Below the pieces are notes generated by a model. The model saw only the letters and a program-made list of their open reading frames with translations, did not search any database and had not been told where the DNA came from. A program made the translations under genes and the position numbers. Below are positions 29,274-37,426 of a stretch of 64,000 bases of DNA, piece by piece; position 1 is the first letter of the stretch, and the number at the start of each line of letters is the position of its first letter. The DNA comes from Roseicitreum antarcticum. GTDB taxonomy: Bacteria; Pseudomonadota; Alphaproteobacteria; Rhodobacterales; Rhodobacteraceae. Location: positions 2,679,501 to 2,743,500 of the forward strand of contig NZ_CP061498.1 of the NCBI RefSeq assembly GCF_014681765.1. The letters run 5' to 3'.

Positions 29274-29309
29274 CTGAGAACGCTCCCTAGGTTCCAGGTT
29301 GAATTGATA

Positions 29310-29336
29310 TTAGCACTCATCTGTGTCGAGTGCTAA
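29310..29336. promoter_or_regulatory. CIRCE element (HrcA operator)
   Basis: TTAGCACTC (29310-29318), 9-bp spacer, GAGTGCTAA (29328-29336). This is a perfect match to the CIRCE consensus, bound by the heat-shock repressor HrcA, and it sits between promoter and groES start. Confidence 0.97.
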
Positions 29337-29343
29337 TGAAGCC

Positions 29344-29372
29344 TAGATAGGGGTGGGGCAGGTCACTGTCAA
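29344..29372 (-). promoter_or_regulatory. Sigma-70-type promoter of groESL
   Basis: On the minus strand TTGACA (complement of 29367-29372) and TATCTA (complement of 29344-29349) are separated by exactly 17 bp. The CIRCE operator starts 7 bp downstream of the -10 box, overlapping the expected transcription start. Confidence 0.8.
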
Positions 29373-29471
29373 CGGGGCAGTCGTTTAAAAGCGCTGGATT
29401 TGGACGGGCTGGACAGACACGGGCTGTTGTGCCGGATTTTTGATAAAAATCAGATAGTTGCGCAAGGCGCC

Positions 29472-30215
29472 CTAAAGCCGCCCGGCGTCGATGATGCGTT
29501 GCAGGAACTGCTGGGTGCGGGCGTGCTCCGGCGTGGTAAAGATTTGTGATGGCGGTCCCTGTTCCAGGATGCGCCCGTCGGCCAGAAAGCAGACCGTATC
29601 CGCGACATCACGGGCAAAGCCCATCTCATGCGTGACGATCACCATGGTCATGCCGTCGTCCTTCAGGCGGCGGATGATCGTGAGCACCTCGCCCACCAGT
29701 TCGGGGTCGAGCGCCGCGGTGATCTCATCAAGCAGCAGAACATCGGGGCGGGTCGCCAGTGCACGCACCACCGCGACCCGTTGTTGTTGCCCGCCTGACA
29801 GCTGTTCGGGATAGGTGCGGGCGAAATCCGCCATGCCGAACATGGCCAGCAGGTCCATCGCCTGCGCCTCGGCCTCGGCGCGGGGGCGCTTGTAAACGCG
29901 ACGTGGCGCCAGCGTGATGTTTTCCAGTACCGACATGTGGGGGAACAGGTTGTAGCCCTGAAAAACGATACCGATGCGGCGTTGCAGCCCGGTCAGTCCA
30001 AAGCCCGGGTCATCCACCGGGGTGCCGTCCAGCAGGATTGTGCCGTGGTCGAAGTCTACCAGCCGGTTGATGCAGCGCAGAAGTGTCGATTTGCCCGAGC
30101 CTGACGCGCCGATCAGGCACACAACCTTATGCGGCGCGATGGTCAGGGACACATCGTCGAGCACCAGCGTGTCGCCATAGTATTTCGTGACGCTGTCGAT
30201 GACGATCTGTCCCAT
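29472..30215 (-). CDS. Amino-acid ABC transporter ATP-binding protein
   Basis: A 247-residue ATPase of the polar amino-acid uptake (PAAT) class. Walker A is GASGSGKSTLLR, the signature is LSGGQQQRVAVVRAL, Walker B is VLLLDEITAALDPE (Ile replaces the usual Pro), and the switch His is in VTHEMGFARDV. The start codon overlaps the permease stop. The frame extends upstream within the permease but is not coding there. Confidence 0.95.
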   Translation of the reverse strand: MGQIVIDSVTKYYGDTLVLDDVSLTIAPHKVVCLIGASGSGKSTLLRCINRLVDFDHGTILLDGTPVDDPGFGLTGLQRRIGIVFQGYNLFPHMSVLENITLAPRRVYKRPRAEAEAQAMDLLAMFGMADFARTYPEQLSGGQQQRVAVVRALATRPDVLLLDEITAALDPELVGEVLTIIRRLKDDGMTMVIVTHEMGFARDVADTVCFLADGRILEQGPPSQIFTTPEHARTQQFLQRIIDAGRL

Positions 30216-31120
30216 CACCCGGCTCCTTGCGTGCGGCGGGCACGGTCGCGGCGGGCCAGATGATCGGTCAGCCGGGCAAGAGGGATAGAGGTGGCCATGA
30301 ACAGCAGGGCGGCGACCACCAGCGAGGAATAGTTGAAAGTCGAGGCAGTGAAAATCTGCGCCTCGCGCACCGCGTCGCGCACCCCGATCACAGACAGCAG
30401 CACCACGTCCTTTTGCAGCGCGACCACCAGATTGAGCAGCGCGGGAATGACATTGCGGATCGCCTGTGGCAGCACCGCGTACCACATGGTCTGCCATTGA
30501 CCGAGGCCGAGCGCCTTTGCCGCCGCGCGCTGTCCGTCATGTACCGCGTCGATGCCCGCGCGGTAGATCTCGCACGCATAGGCGGAATAGCTGAGGACCA
30601 TGGCGACAAAGCCCCAGAACAACCCGCTTGAAGGCAGGCCTGACAGGTTCAGCGCCGGGATGCCGAAGCCGAACAAGAGCACCAGTAAAAGCGCCGGAAT
30701 GCCGCGGAACAGGTCGACGTAGACCATGGTGAAGATGCGCAGCGGCGCGAACCATGGCCCTGTCATGGACCGCATGACCGCCAGCACCAGCGCCCAGATG
30801 CCGATGGCAACCAGCCCCGCCCCCCACAGCCAGAGGTTGGTCCAGAAGCCGCCCAGCACGCGGGGGAAGGCCTGTCGCATGGCGTCTAGGTTGAAGAACT
30901 GCGCCTGGATGCGGGGCCATGCCTCCGACCCGCCGACGACGTAGGACAGCGCGATCACCATAGCCGTAACGCTGGCCACGCTGATGAGGGCGGGAAGGTA
31001 GCGCTGTTGCCATGACAAGGCGCGCTTTCGCGGCGGGAGCGGGCGACGTGGGGGCGCCTCTGCAATGGAAGGGGCCGCAGAAGCGGCCCCGGAAGATTCA
31101 GCGCTGGGTAGGGGTTTCAT
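30215..31120 (-). CDS. Amino-acid ABC transporter permease
   Basis: A 301-residue inner-membrane protein. A proline/arginine-rich cytoplasmic N terminus of about 35 residues is followed by some five to six hydrophobic segments. The permease EAA-type loop is EIYRAGIDAVHDGQRAAAKALGLGQWQTM, spanning about residues 185-215. Only one permease gene exists, so it would work as a homodimer. The gene overlaps the binding-protein gene and the ATPase gene. Confidence 0.93.
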   Translation of the reverse strand: MKPLPSAESSGAASAAPSIAEAPPRRPLPPRKRALSWQQRYLPALISVASVTAMVIALSYVVGGSEAWPRIQAQFFNLDAMRQAFPRVLGGFWTNLWLWGAGLVAIGIWALVLAVMRSMTGPWFAPLRIFTMVYVDLFRGIPALLLVLLFGFGIPALNLSGLPSSGLFWGFVAMVLSYSAYACEIYRAGIDAVHDGQRAAAKALGLGQWQTMWYAVLPQAIRNVIPALLNLVVALQKDVVLLSVIGVRDAVREAQIFTASTFNYSSLVVAALLFMATSIPLARLTDHLARRDRARRTQGAG

Positions 31121-32001
31121 TCACTGATCACTGGCAGGTCAGGGTCGGAAACCAGATAGGTTGCTTTCAATTCCTCAATCGTTCCGGCGTCGATGACATT
31201 GGTTAACGCATCGTTAACCCAGTCGACCAGCGGGTTGTCGTATTCGAACAGCAGGCCATGGCCACGGTCATTCGCATCCGACGGCAGAAGGGCAGTGATT
31301 TCCGCGTCGGGCACTTGAACCGCCGTTACAAAAAGCGCCGAGGGCAGGGCGAAGACTGTCGCGTCGATTTGCCCCGACTGCATGGCAAGGAACACGTCAA
31401 CTTGCTGGCTGTAGACGGCGGCGTCGCTGATCCCGAGAATGTTCTCCAGATAGTCTGCATCCGTGGTCCCCAGCGTCACCCCCCAGCGCGCGGTGCGCAG
31501 GTCGTCAAAGCTGGTCGCGTCGATCACCGGACTGCCGGGCAGCGCGATCACGGCCTTTTCCGGCTGATAATAGACATCGCTGAAGGTCACGACCTGTGCG
31601 CGCGCTCCGGTCACTGAAATCTGCTGGATGGCGAAATCGAAGTCTTTCGGCCCCGGTGCGATGGTTTGATCGAAGCTGTTGCCTGTCCAGACGACATCCC
31701 CGGGAGCAAAGCCCATTTCAGCGGCCAGCGCATAAACCAGTCCGTTTTCAAAGCCTTCACCGCCCGCCGGATCGTTGTTCAGCATCCAGGGTGCATATAC
31801 CGGATCGCCTGTGCCCACGGTCAGTTTGCCCGGGGTGACCAGATTTGGGTCGTTGACGGTGCGTTCCTGGGCAAACAACGCGGTGGTCAGCGCCATGAGG
31901 GCGATCACCGCGCCAAACACGCGCAGGCTGAGTGCTGCCATGCTGCGCGCAGGCAGAGGTTTGGCCAGAGTGGTGGCGCGCGCGGCGCTGCGATTCTTCA
32001 T
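31117..32001 (-). CDS. Amino-acid ABC transporter substrate-binding protein
   Basis: A 294-residue periplasmic binding protein of family 3. A long N-terminal signal (hydrophobic core AVIALMALTTALFA) ends near residue 45; an internal Met21 could also be the start. The fold begins GKLTVGTGDPVYAPWM and contains FDFAIQQISVTGARAQVVTFSDVYYQP, spanning the ligand cleft. The exact solute is not deducible. It is the first gene of the operon, with AAGGA before the ATG. Confidence 0.92.
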   Translation of the reverse strand: MKNRSAARATTLAKPLPARSMAALSLRVFGAVIALMALTTALFAQERTVNDPNLVTPGKLTVGTGDPVYAPWMLNNDPAGGEGFENGLVYALAAEMGFAPGDVVWTGNSFDQTIAPGPKDFDFAIQQISVTGARAQVVTFSDVYYQPEKAVIALPGSPVIDATSFDDLRTARWGVTLGTTDADYLENILGISDAAVYSQQVDVFLAMQSGQIDATVFALPSALFVTAVQVPDAEITALLPSDANDRGHGLLFEYDNPLVDWVNDALTNVIDAGTIEELKATYLVSDPDLPVISE

Positions 32002-32171
32002 CCCATATCCTTACAAAAGCCGGATTACGATTTGCTTAACAATAATGACAGTTTGCACGGGTGCAAGGCGATGTACGGGCCGCACCCGTTTTGGCCCGGA
32101 TGCAGCCGTGACAAATGCCGCCCACGCGCCTATAAGCTGCGCCAAAAGCCAATTAACACTGGAATTCCGAC

Positions 32172-33089
32172 ATGATTAGAGTATTCGGCCACCTTGCCCC
32201 CGACACCGATTCGACCGGCTCGGCCGTGATCTGGGCGTGGTATCTGTCACAGGTGCAAGATACGCCCGCCGTACCGGTGCTGCTGGGCACGCCCAACACC
32301 GAAGCGGGCTTTGTGCTGCAACGCTGGAACGTGGCGCAGCCCGAGATCATCGCGGATGTCGCTGCGGGGGAACCCGTTGTTATCGTTGATACAAACAACC
32401 CGGCCGAGCTTCCGCCATCAATCAACAACGCCGATATTCGGGCGATCATCGACCACCACAAACTGGTTGGTGGGCTGGAGACGAAAGGGCCGATCGACAT
32501 TACCCTGCGTCCGCTGGCCTGCACCGCGACGCTGATGTTCGACCTGATGGGCGCGGATGCCGAAAAAATGCCGCGCGAAATCAAGGGACTGATGCTGTCT
32601 TGCATCCTGTCGGACACGCTGGAATTCCGCAGCCCGACCACCACGCCGCATGACCGTGCGGTAGCGGAAATGCTGGCCGCGGATCTGGGCATCGTGGTGC
32701 AGGATTACGCCGCCGAGATGTTCGCGGCGAAATCCGATGTGTCGCAGTTCAGCGATGCGGAATTGCTGCGGATGGACAGCAAAACCTTTGATGTTGAAGG
32801 CAAAAAATTCCGAGTCTCGGTGCTGGAAACCACGGCGCCGCAGGTTGTTCTGGATCGCAAGGACAGCCTGATGGCGACCATGCAGACGGTTGCGGCGGAA
32901 GATGGCGCGGATCAGGTGCTGCTGTTCGTCATCGACATCTTGCGCGAAGAGGCGACTGTTCTGGTGCCCAACGACCTGGTGAAATCGCTGGTCGAGGCGT
33001 CGTTCGGCGCGAAAGTCAGCGGCGATCTGGTCGTTTTACCGGGGATCATGTCGCGCAAGAAACAGATCATCCCCAACCTGAAGTTGTAA
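32172..33089 (+). CDS. ppaC: Manganese-dependent inorganic pyrophosphatase (family II)
   Basis: A 305-residue DHH-family enzyme that hydrolyses pyrophosphate from biosynthetic reactions. Metal ligands are visible in FGHLAPDTDS, VIVDTNNP and IIDHHK (the DHH motif). The C-terminal DHHA2 domain has the SRKKQ substrate motif near the end. It has the length of CBS-free family II enzymes. It is monocistronic, with a gap of 119 bp before the HAD gene. Confidence 0.95.
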   Translation: MIRVFGHLAPDTDSTGSAVIWAWYLSQVQDTPAVPVLLGTPNTEAGFVLQRWNVAQPEIIADVAAGEPVVIVDTNNPAELPPSINNADIRAIIDHHKLVGGLETKGPIDITLRPLACTATLMFDLMGADAEKMPREIKGLMLSCILSDTLEFRSPTTTPHDRAVAEMLAADLGIVVQDYAAEMFAAKSDVSQFSDAELLRMDSKTFDVEGKKFRVSVLETTAPQVVLDRKDSLMATMQTVAAEDGADQVLLFVIDILREEATVLVPNDLVKSLVEASFGAKVSGDLVVLPGIMSRKKQIIPNLKL

Positions 33090-33140
33090 AGCTGCCCGCA
33101 GTTTCCGGCGCATTTTGCCCGTCAAACCGCGTCTGGAAAC

Positions 33141-33169
33141 GGTATGGTTCCGGTATGGGTTTGGTATGG
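33141..33169. repeat. Three phased GGTATGG repeats
   Basis: GGTATGG occurs at 33141-33147, 33152-33158 and 33163-33169, at an exact 11-bp period (about one helical turn). It lies 39 bp before the start of the HAD hydrolase gene. It could be a regulator site or chance expansion. Confidence 0.45.
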
Positions 33170-33208
33170 CTCCGATCCGGCCCTATTCACGTTTCAGAAA
33201 GAAATCGC

Positions 33209-34090
33209 ATGACCCGTATCATCCAGTCCCTGTCCGAAGTCGCGCGCGATTACGAGGTGCTTTTTTGCGACCTCTGGGGGTGTGTCCATAACGGGCAGAC
33301 CCCCTATCCGGCGGCGGTTGCGGCCTTGCAGGCGTTTCGCGCGGGCGGCGGCACTGTGGTGCTGATGACCAACGCGCCGCGCCCGCATTCGGGCGTGGCG
33401 GGGATGCTGGCGCGGATTGGCCTGCCGGACGGATGCCATGATCTGATCGTTGCGTCCGGCGATGCAAGCCAGGAGGCGATGATGATGGGCGCGGTGGGGC
33501 GGAAGGTGTGGCACCTTGGCCCATCGAAGGACGACGCGTTCTTCGAGGACCTGCCCGACTGGGTGGCCGATCAACCTGCGGTCACACGGGTCAGCTTTGA
33601 GGAGGCCGAGGGCATCGTGTGCACCGGGCCGTTCAATGAGATGACCGAAACGCCCGATGATTACCGGGCGAAATTCCTGTCAGCCAAGGCGCGCGGGCTG
33701 AAATTGCTATGCGCCAACCCTGATCTGGTGGTCGATTACGGCGAGACGCGGATCTACTGCGCCGGGGCGCTGGCGCAGCTTTATGAGGAAATGGGGGGCG
33801 AAAGCCTCTATTTCGGCAAGCCGCATCCGCCGATCTACGACCTTGCGCGCCGCAAACTGGCCGCGATGGGGGGCGATGCGGGGCCGGATCGCATTCTGGC
33901 CATTGGCGACGGGATCAACACCGATGTCGCGGGCGGCGTGGGCGAGGGGATTGATACGCTGTTCATCACCGGCGGGCTGGCGGCGGACCTGTTTGGCGAT
34001 GACGTGGAAAACCCCGATGCGGGTCTGCTGGAGACGTGGCTGGAGGGTCAGACCTCGCACCCGGTGCTGACCATGGGGCGGCTGCGTTAG
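33209..34090 (+). CDS. HAD-superfamily hydrolase, TIGR01459 type
   Basis: A 293-residue class IIA HAD phosphatase. Motif I is FCDLWGCVHNGQTPYP (DxWG rather than the common DxDGT), motif II VLMTNAPRP, and motif IV GDGINTDVAGG. The TIGR01459 group is restricted mainly to alphaproteobacteria and has no proven substrate. The ATG at 33209 is preferred over a GTG/ATG further upstream because similarity begins here. It is the first gene of a plus-strand series reaching to the threonine aldolase. Confidence 0.9.
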   Translation: MTRIIQSLSEVARDYEVLFCDLWGCVHNGQTPYPAAVAALQAFRAGGGTVVLMTNAPRPHSGVAGMLARIGLPDGCHDLIVASGDASQEAMMMGAVGRKVWHLGPSKDDAFFEDLPDWVADQPAVTRVSFEEAEGIVCTGPFNEMTETPDDYRAKFLSAKARGLKLLCANPDLVVDYGETRIYCAGALAQLYEEMGGESLYFGKPHPPIYDLARRKLAAMGGDAGPDRILAIGDGINTDVAGGVGEGIDTLFITGGLAADLFGDDVENPDAGLLETWLEGQTSHPVLTMGRLR

Positions 34091-34102
34091 GGCATTCGGT
34101 AA

Positions 34103-34147
34103 CGTAATAAAGTTGCCACATTTTTGACTGCATCGTAATTTAGTTGC
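34103..34147. repeat. Imperfect 14-bp direct repeat upstream of MaoC gene
   Basis: CGTAATAAAGTTGC at 34103-34116 and CGTAATTTAGTTGC at 34134-34147 differ at two positions and are 31 bp apart (three helical turns). They lie about 100-140 bp before the MaoC start and could be a regulator site. Confidence 0.4.
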
Positions 34148-34181
34148 TGGGCCGTGTTGCATTCGCACGGCCTCAACGCTA

Positions 34182-34196
34182 TGCTGCACTGCAACA
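34182..34196. promoter_or_regulatory. PhaR-like palindrome candidate
   Basis: TGCTGCACTGCAACA has a perfect TGCA-C-TGCA core with near-symmetric flanks. Alphaproteobacterial PhaR regulators of polyhydroxyalkanoate genes recognise TGCA-rich palindromes of this kind. It is 49 bp before the MaoC hydratase start. Confidence 0.3.
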
Positions 34197-34245
34197 TGCG
34201 CCTGCGCCGCGTTGGCGTTCGTGTTCCCTTACCGGAGTGTTTGTG

Positions 34246-34704
34246 ATGTTGGATGCCGCCTTGAACGACAATTTGCCGCGTGGAACCATCTGTATCGAGG
34301 ACTTGGAGATCGGGATGACCCGGTATCTGCGCAAGGAAATCACCGACCGCGACATCGCGCTGTTTGCCGAAGTCTCGACAGATCACAACCCGGTGCATCT
34401 GGATGATGCCTATGCGCGCGACACCATTTTTGCAGGGCGGATCGCGCATGGCATGCTGACGGCGGGGCTGATCTCGGCGGTGATTGGTGAGCAATTGCCG
34501 GGGCATGGCTCGGTCTATCTGGGGCAGTCGCTGAAGTTCATGGCCCCGGTCCGGCCCGGCGATACGGTTCTGGCTGAAGTCACGGTGCGGGAAATTGACC
34601 ATGGCCGCCGCCGGGTGACCCTTGATTGTCGCTGCGCCGTGGGCGATACCACGGTCCTGAAGGGCGAGGCGCTGGTTCTGGCCCCAAGCCGCAAGTTCGA
34701 CTGA
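34246..34704 (+). CDS. MaoC-like (R)-specific enoyl-CoA hydratase
   Basis: A 152-residue hot-dog protein. The hydratase motif STDHNPVHLDDAYA carries the catalytic Asp and His, followed by GRIAHGMLTAGLIS, characteristic of PhaJ-type enzymes. It would hydrate trans-2-enoyl-CoA to (R)-3-hydroxyacyl-CoA, which feeds polyhydroxyalkanoate synthesis. Other MaoC roles cannot be excluded. ATG at 34246 with CGGAG 8 bp upstream. ribF follows after 27 bp. Confidence 0.88.
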   Translation: MLDAALNDNLPRGTICIEDLEIGMTRYLRKEITDRDIALFAEVSTDHNPVHLDDAYARDTIFAGRIAHGMLTAGLISAVIGEQLPGHGSVYLGQSLKFMAPVRPGDTVLAEVTVREIDHGRRRVTLDCRCAVGDTTVLKGEALVLAPSRKFD

Positions 34705-34731
34705 AGGGCCGCGCGCCCGAACCGGGGGCGT

Positions 34732-35658
34732 ATGCAGATCTTGACGCATTGGACCGATGAGCAGACGGGCACGCGCGGCGCGTCGGTGGCCATGGGTAAT
34801 TTCGACGGCGTGCATCTGGGTCATCGGTCGGTCATTGATCTGGCGCGACGGCCCGACGCGGCGCTGGGCATCCTGACGTTCGAGCCGCACCCACGTGAAT
34901 ACTTTGCCCCCGACGCGCCCCCCTTCCGGCTGATGAATGCCGAGGCGCGGCGCAACCGGCTGGCGCGCCTGGGCGTGGAGCGGTTGTTCGAGTTACCGTT
35001 CGACGCCACCATGGCGAGGTTCAGTGCCGAGGCGTTCGTGGACCAGGTGCTGGTGCAGGGTTTGGGGATCTCCCATGTCGTGGTCGGCGCGGATTTCTGT
35101 TTTGGCAAGGGACGGGCAGGGAATGCGCAATTGCTGGCCGATATGGGCCGCGCGCACGGGTTCGACGTGACGATTGCGCCCTTGATGCAGCATGGCGGCG
35201 GGGCAGTCAGTTCGACCGCGATCCGCACGGCGCTGTCGGATGGGCGCCCGCGCGATGCCGCCGGGATGCTGGGCCACTGGCACCGGATCGAGGGCGCGGT
35301 GCTGCATGGTGAAAAGCGCGGGCGGCAACTGGGCTATCCCACGGCGAATATGTCGATTGCCGGCCTGCATCCGCCGCGTTTCGGGGTTTATGCTGTGAAG
35401 GTCACCGTGCTGAGCGGGCCGCATGCGGGCAGCTACAATGGTGCTGCATCCATGGGTGTGCGCCCGATGTTTGGTGAGAACTTGCCGAACCTGGAAAGCT
35501 ATCTATTTGATTTCTCGGGTGATCTTTACGGCACCCATATCTCGGTCGCGCTGGTGGATTATCTGCGTGGCGAGGCAAAGTTCGGTTCGCTCACCGCCCT
35601 GACCGACCAGATGGCGGCGGATTGTGCGCAGGCCCGGGAGGTGCTGGCCGATGCGTGA
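34732..35658 (+). CDS. ribF: Bifunctional riboflavin kinase/FAD synthetase
   Basis: A 308-residue enzyme that makes FMN and FAD. The N-terminal FAD-synthetase half has AMGNFDGVHLGHRSVI with the nucleotidyl-transferase HxGH-like site and ISSTAIR-like SSTAIRTAL. The C-terminal flavokinase half has GRQLGYPTANM and the YNGAASMGVRPMF strand. Its 3' end overlaps the YcgN gene by 8 bp. Confidence 0.96.
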   Translation: MQILTHWTDEQTGTRGASVAMGNFDGVHLGHRSVIDLARRPDAALGILTFEPHPREYFAPDAPPFRLMNAEARRNRLARLGVERLFELPFDATMARFSAEAFVDQVLVQGLGISHVVVGADFCFGKGRAGNAQLLADMGRAHGFDVTIAPLMQHGGGAVSSTAIRTALSDGRPRDAAGMLGHWHRIEGAVLHGEKRGRQLGYPTANMSIAGLHPPRFGVYAVKVTVLSGPHAGSYNGAASMGVRPMFGENLPNLESYLFDFSGDLYGTHISVALVDYLRGEAKFGSLTALTDQMAADCAQAREVLADA

Positions 35659-36112
35659 TGCCCCGAAACTGCGGCACAAGTTCTGGGAGAACGTGCCACT
35701 GTCGAAGATGACGCCCGCCGAATGGGAGGCGCTGTGCGACGGATGCGGCAAGTGCTGCCTGAACAAGCTGGAAGATGCCGATACGGGCGAGGTGTTCTTT
35801 ACCAATGTTGCCTGCCGGTTGCTGGATGGCGACAGTTGCCGATGCGGCAATTACGCGATCCGTAAATCGCTGGTGCCCGAATGCGTGGTGCTGACGCCGA
35901 AATCCATCGCAAAGGTCGCCTATTGGCTGCCGCAGACGTGCGCCTACCGGCTGCTTTACCACGATCTGCCATTGTTCGACTGGCATCCGCTGGTCTCGGG
36001 CGATGCAGAGACCGTGCATGCGGCGGGCGAGTCGGTGCGCGGCTGGTCGGTGCCCGAATTCGAGGTGGATGAGGAAGACTGGGAAGACCATATCATTGAG
36101 GGGTCCTTGTAG
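35651..36112 (+). CDS. YcgN-family cysteine cluster protein (UPF0260)
   Basis: A 153-residue cytoplasmic protein with the Cys-rich motif LCDGCGKCCLNKLED near residue 28, further cysteines in NVACRLLDGDSCRCGNY, and VPECVVL. Such CxxCxxCC clusters suggest metal or Fe-S binding (related to YkgJ), but no activity is established. The start ATG is inside the 3' end of ribF, indicating coupling. Confidence 0.92.
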   Translation: MRDAPKLRHKFWENVPLSKMTPAEWEALCDGCGKCCLNKLEDADTGEVFFTNVACRLLDGDSCRCGNYAIRKSLVPECVVLTPKSIAKVAYWLPQTCAYRLLYHDLPLFDWHPLVSGDAETVHAAGESVRGWSVPEFEVDEEDWEDHIIEGSL

Positions 36113-36142
36113 GGGCCTTCGGGGTTGTTGAAAGGAAGCGTG

Positions 36143-37177
36143 ATGTTTTTCGCATCGGACAATGCCTCGGGCGTGCCCGCGCAAGTTCTGGACGCTTTGG
36201 CGCAGGCCAATGCGGGCTTTGCCGTGCCCTATGGCAATGACGCGCTGAGCGCAGCGGTGCGCGACCAGATCCGCGCGACGTTCGAGGCGCCGGGGGCCGA
36301 GGTCTTCCTGGTCGCCACCGGGTCGGCGGCCAATGCGCTGGCGCTGTCGGTGCTGTGCCCGCCGTTTGGCGCGGTCTTCTGCCATCGGCTGGCGCATATC
36401 GAGGAAGACGAATGCGGCGCGCCGGAGTTTTACACCAACGGCGCCAAGCTGACACTGGTTGACGGCGCGGATGGCAAGATGACGCCGGGCGCCCTTGATG
36501 CGGCGCTGCGCAGCCATGGCGGCAGTCTGCATAACGTCCAGAACGCTGCTGTATCCGTGACCAATATCACCGAGCTTGGCACACTTTATGCGCTCGAGGA
36601 ATTGCGCGCGTTGACAGACATCGCCCGGGCGCATGGGCTGCCGGTGCATCTGGACGGCGCGCGGTTTGCCAATGCGGTGGCAGCCCTGGGCTGCACGCCC
36701 GCCGAGATGACATGGCGCGCGGGCGTCGATGTCGTGACCTTTGGCGGCACCAAGAACGGGTTGATGGGCGTCGAGGCGGTGGTGATCTTCGATCCCGCCC
36801 GCGCGCGGGAATTCCAGTTGCGGCGCAAGCGCGGCGGGCATCTCTTCTCCAAGCACCGCTACCTTGCGGCGCAGATGTCGGCGTATCTGGAAGGTGATCT
36901 GTGGCGCGATCTGGCGGCGCGGGCCAATGGCCATGCCGCCGCACTGGAGGGGGTGCTGCGGGGCGTGCCAGGCGTGCGGCTATTGCATCCACGTGGCGGC
37001 AACATGATATTTGCGTCCTGGTCGGCTGAAGCGGATGCGCGCGCCCGTGCGGCGGGCGCGGTCTTCAACGCCCATGACGCGGATGCGCCGGGGCGCATGG
37101 CGGGCCGCCTGGTTTGTTCGTGGAATAGCGATCTTGCGGGTATTGCGGCCTTTGCGGATGCCTTGCGCGGGGGGTAG
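36143..37177 (+). CDS. Low-specificity threonine aldolase (beta-eliminating lyase family)
   Basis: A 344-residue fold-type I PLP enzyme that splits threonine or allo-threonine to glycine and acetaldehyde. The PLP region has VATGSAANALAL and HLDGARFANA (Asp), and the Schiff-base lysine is in TFGGTKNGLMG. The N terminus FFASDNASGVPAQVLDAL is typical. ATG at 36143 behind AAGGAAG. It ends the plus-strand series before the polysaccharide region, with its own terminator. It could supply glycine. Confidence 0.9.
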   Translation: MFFASDNASGVPAQVLDALAQANAGFAVPYGNDALSAAVRDQIRATFEAPGAEVFLVATGSAANALALSVLCPPFGAVFCHRLAHIEEDECGAPEFYTNGAKLTLVDGADGKMTPGALDAALRSHGGSLHNVQNAAVSVTNITELGTLYALEELRALTDIARAHGLPVHLDGARFANAVAALGCTPAEMTWRAGVDVVTFGGTKNGLMGVEAVVIFDPARAREFQLRRKRGGHLFSKHRYLAAQMSAYLEGDLWRDLAARANGHAAALEGVLRGVPGVRLLHPRGGNMIFASWSAEADARARAAGAVFNAHDADAPGRMAGRLVCSWNSDLAGIAAFADALRGG

Positions 37178-37196
37178 TGGCGCTGTTTTCTGCCCC

Positions 37197-37222
37197 AAAA
37201 TGCGGCAGCCGTTGCCGCTTTT
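37197..37222 (+). terminator. Terminator after the threonine aldolase gene
   Basis: GCGGCA (37202-37207) pairs with TGCCGC (37213-37218) around a 5-nt loop, with AAAA before and TTTT after the stem. It separates the core genes from the polysaccharide/PKS region. Confidence 0.65.
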
Positions 37223-37426
37223 GCGGGCGTCTGCCCCTTCGACGGGGTGCCCCAGACGGCCGGGGGCGATTCGCCCGCCTGCCTGCCGGGGCACGCGTCG
37301 CCTGCAACCAAGAGCCATAATCGCCCGTTTCTTGCCTTATTATTGACTGTGTTTGTCGTGATACGCGGTGAAAACAGATAACAAACATTTTGGCTGTCGT
37401 GGCCGCAGGGCTATGATGCAGGTGAC

